A stretch of DNA of 64,000 bases, from contig OY970206.1 in assembly GCA_963708425.1 (NCBI GenBank), positions 806,001 through 870,000 of the forward strand. The letters run 5' to 3'. The notes under the pieces were generated by a model, which made no database searches, was not told the origin of the DNA, and was given only the letters and a program-made list of their open reading frames with translations. Both the position numbers and the translations under genes were made by a program. The DNA is from JACMNW01 sp963708425 (GTDB taxonomy: Bacteria; Pseudomonadota; Alphaproteobacteria; Rhodobacterales; Rhodobacteraceae). Shown here piece by piece: positions 58,618-64,000 of the stretch; position 1 is the first letter of the stretch; every line of letters begins with the position of its first letter.

Positions 58618-60636
58618 ATGAGTTCAGATCTACGCCCTCAATCCGTCCGACCCCGCCTTGGCTTCGATTTTGCCGAAATCGATCCACAACAGACGTCGAA
58701 GGCCTGGAACCGGTTTCTGGCGAACAGACATGCCCCCAGCCTGCCCCTCACCGGCGTGCGCTCGGTCATCTATCAATCCTGGGTCCGCAGCAACACCACT
58801 GGCGTCAAGCCCGAACAATTCGCCGCCCCCTCGCTGGAACGCAACACGCCGATCAGCAAATCCACCTATGATCACGCCGAACTGCGCCGTGCCACCCGCG
58901 CATCGCTGACCCAGATAGGCGAGCTGCTATCGGGCGCCGAAGCAATGCTGATCCTGACGGACGCCAACGGCGTCATCCTTGAAACCGTTGGTGATAATTC
59001 CACCCTCACCAAAGCCAGCAAAATCAACCTCAGCGTCGGCGGATTGTGGAGCGAACACGACGCCGGCACCAATGGCATCGGCACTGCACTTTGGGCAGGC
59101 GAGCCGGTCTACGTGCACGGCGAGGAACATTTCTGCGAAGGCATGAAAGCATGGAGCTGCGCCGCCGCCCCAATCCGCGACCCGATTGATCGCGCCATCA
59201 TCGGCGTCATCAACCTGTCGGGCCTTACGCGCATCTTCCAAAAGCACAACGCCGCCTTCGCCGCCACTGTCGCCCGCGACATCGAAATCGCGCTCGAACA
59301 CGAACAGGCCCTCCTGAACATGCGCCTGATGGAAGCCATTGTCGGCATCTCCCCCACCCGCAATGGCGAACCCACCGACGGCCTCGCGATCGTCGATCGT
59401 TTTGGCCGCCTGATCTTCAATCGCAATTCCGGCCTCGAGGCTGGTCGGTCCGACCGTGACCTTGGCCTTGGCACCCGTTTTCTCGACCTTCGCGATGGTC
59501 TGACCGAAGAACGAATACTGGCGTCCCTGCCCGCCGAACACGGCTGCCAGGACATCCGCCTGATCGAATTCGACGGCGAGGTCAAAGGCGCCGCTTTGGT
59601 CTTTAAACCCGCCCACCCGACGTTTTCCCGCCTGATACCGCCGCCCGTCCTGGCCGTGCCGGGCGTACATATCCACGGCACCGATCTGAAGATCGTTGGC
59701 AAAAGCGACTCAATCCTAGAGGCGCTTGATATCGCCAACCGGATTGCCGGCGTCAACACGCCAACCCTGATCGAAGGTCAGACTGGTGTCGGCAAAGAAC
59801 TGTTCGCCCGCCTGATCCATTCCCAGATGAAGCCCAGCAATGCCCACCGCTTCAACGCTATCAACTGCGGCGCAATCACGCCGCAGATGTTCGGTGAGGG
59901 TCTGCTGCTGCCGCTGGAAGGCAGCCTTTCCGCCCCCCTCTGCCTTGACGAAATAGGGGAACTGCCTGCCGACGTGCAGCCTTTCCTGCTGCGTGTGCTG
60001 GAAGAGCGGTTGACCGGCCTGCAAGGCCCCGACCAATCCGAACCCTCCGTCCGGGTCATCTCGTTAACCAACCGCGTGCTACTGGATGAAGTCGAAGCAG
60101 GTCGTTTCCGACGTGACCTTTTTTACCGACTTAGCACCATCATCCTGAAAATTCCGCCCCTGCGTGACCGTGGTGAAGATATCCTTCTGATAGCCGAGCA
60201 CTATAACCGCAAAATTCACGCCGAAACCGGGCGCGATGTGCTGGTTCTGGGCTCCGATGTCCAAGACGCCCTGATGGCGCATTCTTGGCCCGGAAACGTG
60301 CGCGAACTGCGCAACGTTGTCTCGGGCCTGCACTATCTCGCAAAATCGCGGCATGTGACGCTGTCCGACCTACCCCGCGAAATCGCCGCGCCCGACGTGT
60401 CAAAAGGCGCGCAGTTTGACGCGAACAGCGCGCAAGATCTAAGGCTGGCCCGCGCGCTGTCTCTGAAACATGCCGAGGTGATGCTGATCGAAAATTCGCT
60501 GGCGCACCACAACTGGAACATCAGCAAAGCCGCCCTTGCCTTGGGCATCTCCCGCCCGACGCTATACCGCAAAATCCAAATTCTCGGCATCCACGACGCC
60601 GGGGGCGACGCGGTCAGTAAATCCCAGACCACTTGA
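58618..60636 (+). CDS. mimR: AcoR/MimR-type activator lacking the GAFTGA loop
   Basis: A 672-residue NtrC-class regulator. The N-terminal GAF-type sensor spans about 80-220 (AEAMLILTDANGVILETVGD; NGIGTALWAGEPVYVHG). The AAA+ domain has Walker A GQTGVGKE at 387-394, Walker B LCLDEIGELP at 441-450 and arginine fingers (RFRRDLFYRLS). A Fis-type helix-turn-helix ends the protein (NISKAALALGISRPTLYRKI). The segment between NCGAI and Walker B is about 13 residues shorter than in NtrC and has no GAFTGA, the loop that touches sigma-54. It probably activates mimA without sigma-54, as assumed for actinobacterial MimR. Confidence 0.85.
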   Translation: MSSDLRPQSVRPRLGFDFAEIDPQQTSKAWNRFLANRHAPSLPLTGVRSVIYQSWVRSNTTGVKPEQFAAPSLERNTPISKSTYDHAELRRATRASLTQIGELLSGAEAMLILTDANGVILETVGDNSTLTKASKINLSVGGLWSEHDAGTNGIGTALWAGEPVYVHGEEHFCEGMKAWSCAAAPIRDPIDRAIIGVINLSGLTRIFQKHNAAFAATVARDIEIALEHEQALLNMRLMEAIVGISPTRNGEPTDGLAIVDRFGRLIFNRNSGLEAGRSDRDLGLGTRFLDLRDGLTEERILASLPAEHGCQDIRLIEFDGEVKGAALVFKPAHPTFSRLIPPPVLAVPGVHIHGTDLKIVGKSDSILEALDIANRIAGVNTPTLIEGQTGVGKELFARLIHSQMKPSNAHRFNAINCGAITPQMFGEGLLLPLEGSLSAPLCLDEIGELPADVQPFLLRVLEERLTGLQGPDQSEPSVRVISLTNRVLLDEVEAGRFRRDLFYRLSTIILKIPPLRDRGEDILLIAEHYNRKIHAETGRDVLVLGSDVQDALMAHSWPGNVRELRNVVSGLHYLAKSRHVTLSDLPREIAAPDVSKGAQFDANSAQDLRLARALSLKHAEVMLIENSLAHHNWNISKAALALGISRPTLYRKIQILGIHDAGGDAVSKSQTT

Positions 60637-60941
60637 ACACCGGCAGTTGGTCGGTTGCTGGCGAAGGCTGCGGCGGTGAATCACGGCCGATGGAACGCCG
60701 TGGGCCGACTGCTGCGGCCCGACGGCCTCAACCAGTGGCTCTGTGACATCGATCGCCCAATCAACGGGCAATATCAGCGGACTGTAGCTCGTATTACGGG
60801 ACAAGACGGCAGTTGACCGAAGCTGGCTTTCCAGCAGTCTGGATGGACGGGTCAGTATTCCTGAGTACACCATCGCGCATTTCCGTGTTATGGTGGCGTT
60901 GATTGAACGACTATTTTCATCACTGATTGCAGGGGCACATT
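60637..60941. other. Intergenic stretch after the activator gene
   Basis: About 305 bp with no convincing gene. I looked for transposase or integrase remnants and saw none. It separates the monooxygenase region from the peptidase pair. Confidence 0.4.
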
Positions 60942-61787
60942 ATGGCTTCATCTGTTCCGAAGGGCATGTTCACCACCACGGAAATCCGGAAACACCGCGA
61001 TATGCTGGATGTTTTTACCGACGCAGCCGCCGATTTTCTCGATTGGGTCTTTGCCGACCACATTGCGTTTTTCAACCAATGGGGCGTGTCGAAATACTAC
61101 GGCGAGCGCAAGCCGGAACACAAAACCCGCGACAAGCGCATCGCGCAACTGCGCAAGTTCGGCAAGCCGGCGTTTCTGGTGGATCAGCAGGTGGCTACGG
61201 CCTGTATTGTTCTGGCGATGCAGGCGTGCGAGCGTGGGTTCAATGCGACCGGCATGCCCAATACCTGGAAGAAGATCAACACGCAGCTGAGGGTCGACGG
61301 CAAGCTGTTCGGCACTGATCTGCAGATCATGCTGCAGCAGCTGGGCTGGAAGATCTATTACTGGAATCCCGATCCTTCGAAGAACGCTGAATGGGATGCC
61401 GATGACAAGGCGCTGAACCCCTTGCGGCCGGGGCGCGTCTGGATGCCGGTCTGGGGCGGTCATGTTCTGCGCCATGCCAGTGCGGTGAACCGGGGGATTT
61501 ACCACGATTTAAAGGTCGACAACGCAACAAAGCTGGTGGGTTTCAAGAAGACGCAGCCTGCCGCATTCAAGACGGTGCCGTTCTTTGTGGGTATTGCCCA
61601 TGCCGGGTATCACGTGTTTCCGGGGCGGCGCGGTGATGTGGTCGAGGCGCATTCGATGCGCGAAATGATCGCGCGCGACAATATCGAGGTGGCCCCGTTT
61701 AACCCGCTGGCCACTGGCGGGGCACCGCGCTGGACCCGGTCCGAAAAGTACCGCTCGGGTCTGATTGCAGTGCCGCAGGTTTTCTGA
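60942..61787 (+). CDS. Unknown 281-residue protein paired with an M15 peptidase
   Basis: A soluble protein with many Trp and His. It starts MASSVPKGMFTTTEIRKHRDM (ATG at 60942; a TTG five codons earlier is in frame). No family recognised. A cysteine segment (TACIVLAMQACERGF) and a later His region (FVGIAHAGYHVFPGRRGDVVEAHS) have the spacing of a papain/NlpC-like fold, and the two genes are 50 bp apart on one strand. A cell-wall or effector-type peptidase is a guess. Confidence 0.6.
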   Translation: MASSVPKGMFTTTEIRKHRDMLDVFTDAAADFLDWVFADHIAFFNQWGVSKYYGERKPEHKTRDKRIAQLRKFGKPAFLVDQQVATACIVLAMQACERGFNATGMPNTWKKINTQLRVDGKLFGTDLQIMLQQLGWKIYYWNPDPSKNAEWDADDKALNPLRPGRVWMPVWGGHVLRHASAVNRGIYHDLKVDNATKLVGFKKTQPAAFKTVPFFVGIAHAGYHVFPGRRGDVVEAHSMREMIARDNIEVAPFNPLATGGAPRWTRSEKYRSGLIAVPQVF

Positions 61788-61837
61788 CGACGCATTTCTC
61801 TGGCGACTTGCCGGAGCAGTTTGTTAGGGGATTTTCG

Positions 61838-62662
61838 ATGCTAAAACGGGCGATTATTGTCGTGCAGATGCGTCTGAAGGAGTTGGGGCATTTTGCGGGA
61901 AACGCCGACGGTAGGGGCACCCCGGCGCTGGACACAAGCGTGCTAACGGCGCTCACGCGGCGGGCGGGTGATTTGCCTGCAGGTGCAACAGGGTTTCCAG
62001 CCAAACGGCGGATGACGATGCTGTTCCAGCTGATCTGCAAGGATCGCGGCATCGACTGTGATCCGGTGGATGGGTTTTGGGGGCCGGTTACGCAAGAGGC
62101 CTATGAGCGGCTTGTGCATCTGATTGAACAGGGAACGCTGCCGCCGAACTGGCGCGATGATGAACCTTCGGATGCCAATCCCAATGTCTGGCCGCGCGAC
62201 ACCGGAAATCAGGCCGCCATGCGTGCCTTTTACGGGCCGCCCGGCGCACCGCCGATCACGCGTGTCCGGGTTCCGTGGAAACTGCGGCTGGCTTGGAACA
62301 AGTCACAAGCCGTGACCCATATCGGCTGTCATGCGAAGGTTGCGGGCAGCGTCGAGGCGGTACTGGAGAGGGTGCATGCGCATTACGGCGAGGCCGAGCT
62401 AAAGCGGCTGCGGCTTGACCTGTATGGCGGCTGCTTCGCGAACCGCAAAAAGCGTGGCGGGTCGTCATGGTCTACGCATGCCTGGGCGGTGGCGCTCGAT
62501 TGGGATCCGGAACGGAATCAGCTGAATTTTGGCCGTGACCGGGCGACGCTTGACCACCGCGACTATGATTTCTGGTGGCATACGTGGGAGGCCGAGGGCT
62601 GGGTCAGCTTGGGCCGTTCGCGCAACTTTGACTGGATGCACATTCAGGCGGCACGGTTGTAG
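61838..62662 (+). CDS. M15 family (VanY-like) peptidase
   Basis: A 274-residue protein. The N-terminal 100 residues are helical, with a stretch like a peptidoglycan-binding repeat (IDCDPVDGFWGPVTQEAYERLVHLIE). The C-terminal M15 fold is clear: KRGGSSWSTHAWAVALDWDPERN supplies the zinc His and Asp, and FDWMHIQ the second His. No signal peptide is seen. The ATG at 61838 with TTAGGGG upstream is used. It may act on D-Ala-D-Ala cross-bridges, like phage endolysins. Confidence 0.82.
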   Translation: MLKRAIIVVQMRLKELGHFAGNADGRGTPALDTSVLTALTRRAGDLPAGATGFPAKRRMTMLFQLICKDRGIDCDPVDGFWGPVTQEAYERLVHLIEQGTLPPNWRDDEPSDANPNVWPRDTGNQAAMRAFYGPPGAPPITRVRVPWKLRLAWNKSQAVTHIGCHAKVAGSVEAVLERVHAHYGEAELKRLRLDLYGGCFANRKKRGGSSWSTHAWAVALDWDPERNQLNFGRDRATLDHRDYDFWWHTWEAEGWVSLGRSRNFDWMHIQAARL

Positions 62663-63031
62663 AGGAGTGCCGGCCAGACCTGTCTGCAGCGCGTGTCTGC
62701 TATGCGCGCATCGATGAACGACCGCGGCGTCGGCTGATGCGTGGGGCTTTCAATGACGGCTACTATCTTCGGAACAGTCGTGCCCCGCGTCGCGCCCGTC
62801 GTCCGTTTAACCCGCTGACAGGCCGCCCAGCCCCCCATCAGATCCCAAAGGGTTGGCGCTTCGTGCAAGTCCGCTTCAGTCGATCAACATCTCTTCGCGC
62901 GCCCAGCGCAGCATCCAAGGGTGTGCAAAACCGTTAACAACTTCCTAATAAAAATTGCACTTATAAACGATATCAATATGTTACCCATCGTAACACGCGT
63001 GTTACCCGCCTGGTATGACGGTCACCAAAAT
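62663..63031. other. Convergent gap with a perfect palindrome
   Basis: About 370 bp between convergent genes. It turns AT-rich near 62940-62980 and then holds GTAACACGCGTGTTAC (62990-63005), a perfect 16-bp palindrome, with a further GTTAC at 62980. The half-site resembles but is not identical to the TGTAACG sites near mimA. No gene or classical terminator with a T run is seen. Confidence 0.5.
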
Positions 63032-64000
63032 TTAGATCTCGAATAGCGTCGCCTGCGCACGACCCGCACGCTTTGATGCGTACAGGGCCTGATCGGCATC
63101 GGTTAGCATTTGCTCAGGGTCGGATTCCGCATAAAGCGAAGATACGGTCATGCCGATACTGGCAGCGATGCGGCAGGTCTGGCCTTCAAATTCCATCGGC
63201 ACGTTCAGGCGGGAAATGATGCGTTGCGCAATCTGTTGCATCAGCGCGGTATCGGCCAGTGCTGGTAGCACGACAACGAATTCGTCACCACCAACGCGCG
63301 CGACAGTATCCCCAGTACGGGTTTCGGCACAGAGCACCTTGGCCACTTCGCGCAGCACATGATCACCAGCCGCGTGGCCCAAAGTGTCATTGACCGCCTT
63401 AAAGTAATCAAGGTCTATGTGCATCAGGCAAAATGGTGTCGTGTGGCGGGATAGAATGCTGAGCTCGAGGTCAAGCGCGCGTCGGTTACGAAGGCCGGTC
63501 AGAGTATCGGTTAGCGCCTGTTCTTCGGCGACGACTTTGGCACCTTGCAGGCGCAGGTTCAGATTGCGCAGTTCGTCCATCACCGCCGATTTCGCTTCGA
63601 CGAGATACAGTAGTTCTACAGTCAGGTCAGTTGCGGCAAAATCGGCGTCGGTCAGGTCATGATGACGCACGGCATCAATGACACCGATGCCGAAGGATAG
63701 GTTTATCAGCAATCCCAACCCACGTGCGCGCGGCAAAGCAATGCCCCGCATCGGGGGTAATTTGCAGCCCCGCAGGCTCAGATACAGCCGCTTGCCCGCA
63801 TGAGCGACCAGATCGGCCATGGTTTCAACCCCTGCTGGGCGGCGCACTTCGAAGATGTCGAAAAGCCTGTGCGCCGACAGCGATGTTTCGGGGAACAGTT
63901 TGGTAAGCGTCGATCCTGCGCTGATGATATCGCCGAATGGCGACAGGCACAGGTGCATCGGCATCAGTTGGTTAAGGGTCGCTAGATCGAGGCTGATCTC
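63032..64000 (-). CDS. HNOBA-GGDEF diguanylate cyclase (partial, runs off right edge)
   Basis: The last 322 residues of a larger protein; the frame is open to base 64000. The first part (LNQLMPMHLCLSPFGDIISAGSTLTKLFP, in pieces) matches the HNOBA domain that accompanies H-NOX proteins. A coiled coil (AKSAVMDELRNLNLRLQGAKVVAEEQA) links to a GGDEF domain with intact active site RVGGDEFVVV and an I-site RTGD five residues before it, so it should make cyclic di-GMP with product inhibition. An H-NOX gene is expected just beyond the edge, giving NO control of c-di-GMP. Confidence 0.88.
   Translation of the reverse strand, partial: EISLDLATLNQLMPMHLCLSPFGDIISAGSTLTKLFPETSLSAHRLFDIFEVRRPAGVETMADLVAHAGKRLYLSLRGCKLPPMRGIALPRARGLGLLINLSFGIGVIDAVRHHDLTDADFAATDLTVELLYLVEAKSAVMDELRNLNLRLQGAKVVAEEQALTDTLTGLRNRRALDLELSILSRHTTPFCLMHIDLDYFKAVNDTLGHAAGDHVLREVAKVLCAETRTGDTVARVGGDEFVVVLPALADTALMQQIAQRIISRLNVPMEFEGQTCRIAASIGMTVSSLYAESDPEQMLTDADQALYASKRAGRAQATLFEI

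Noticed and set aside
60637..60941. Insertion-sequence remnant
   Set aside because: No transposase motifs and no terminal inverted repeats seen.
1..64000. CRISPR array
   Set aside because: No series of regularly spaced identical repeats seen anywhere; the short repeats near rhaR and mimA are operator-sized.

Overview
The window looks like a chromosomal segment of a marine-type Rhodobacterales (Roseobacter/Rhodobacter group) alphaproteobacterium. It is GC-rich, with a dnaG-rpoD pair, a rhizobial/roseobacter-type rhamnose operon, a soxBDAG sarcosine oxidase operon, TadE/TadG pilus genes and recJ next to tRNA-Glu. Assignments rest on reading motifs and gene order; no database search was run.

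Layout. 1-1156: left edge with a cut-off YefM-type antitoxin, its palindromic operator, an antitoxin fragment and a hypothetical gene. 1167-5180: rpoD and dnaG. 5220-15835: a complete L-rhamnose regulon, with rhaD-rhaI divergent from rhaR-S-T-P-Q-U-K; the divergent promoter carries a phased array of TGATTGA half-sites. 15832-20952: heterotetrameric sarcosine oxidase (soxB, D, A, G), with a palindromic repeat between soxB and soxD. 21147-22577: glutamate dehydrogenase. 22985-25838: three TadG/TadE-like genes. 25988-31814: pirin, a small lipoprotein, homoserine dehydrogenase, a VOC protein, GlpX and RecJ. 31888-33078: two tRNA-Glu genes flanking a lytic transglycosylase.

33079-43979: a 10.9 kb integrated element in the 3' end of the second tRNA-Glu. 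It is bounded by a 15-bp direct repeat. It has a tyrosine integrase, a packaging and capsid set (gpW-like connector, protease-capsid fusion, DUF2190 protein, portal, both terminase subunits), two wHTH proteins and a DNA-binding regulator beside paired operators. I see no tail, lysis or replicative polymerase/helicase genes, so it fits a capsid-forming phage satellite (cf-PICI-like) better than a prophage. Between regulator and terminase it carries an AT-rich two-gene cassette of unknown function (a soluble 342-residue protein and a multi-pass membrane protein), a candidate defence or interference module.

44369-60636: a soluble diiron monooxygenase region of the mimABCD/prmABCD (propane/phenol/acetone) type. 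The minus-strand operon runs mimA-B-C-D, amidohydrolase, DUF59 protein, GroEL-like chaperonin, alcohol dehydrogenase, BLUF photoreceptor and DUF1097 membrane protein. A Crp/Fnr regulator lies beyond its end. Divergent from mimA are three genes without clear assignment (coiled coil, WD40-like propeller, 72-residue protein). Then come a 158-residue unknown and an AcoR/MimR-type activator whose AAA+ domain lacks the GAFTGA loop. TGTAACG-type repeats occur in front of both mimA and the regulator unit and suggest a common operator.

60942-64000: an unknown protein, an M15 peptidase, and the C-terminal part of an HNOBA-GGDEF diguanylate cyclase that runs off the right edge.
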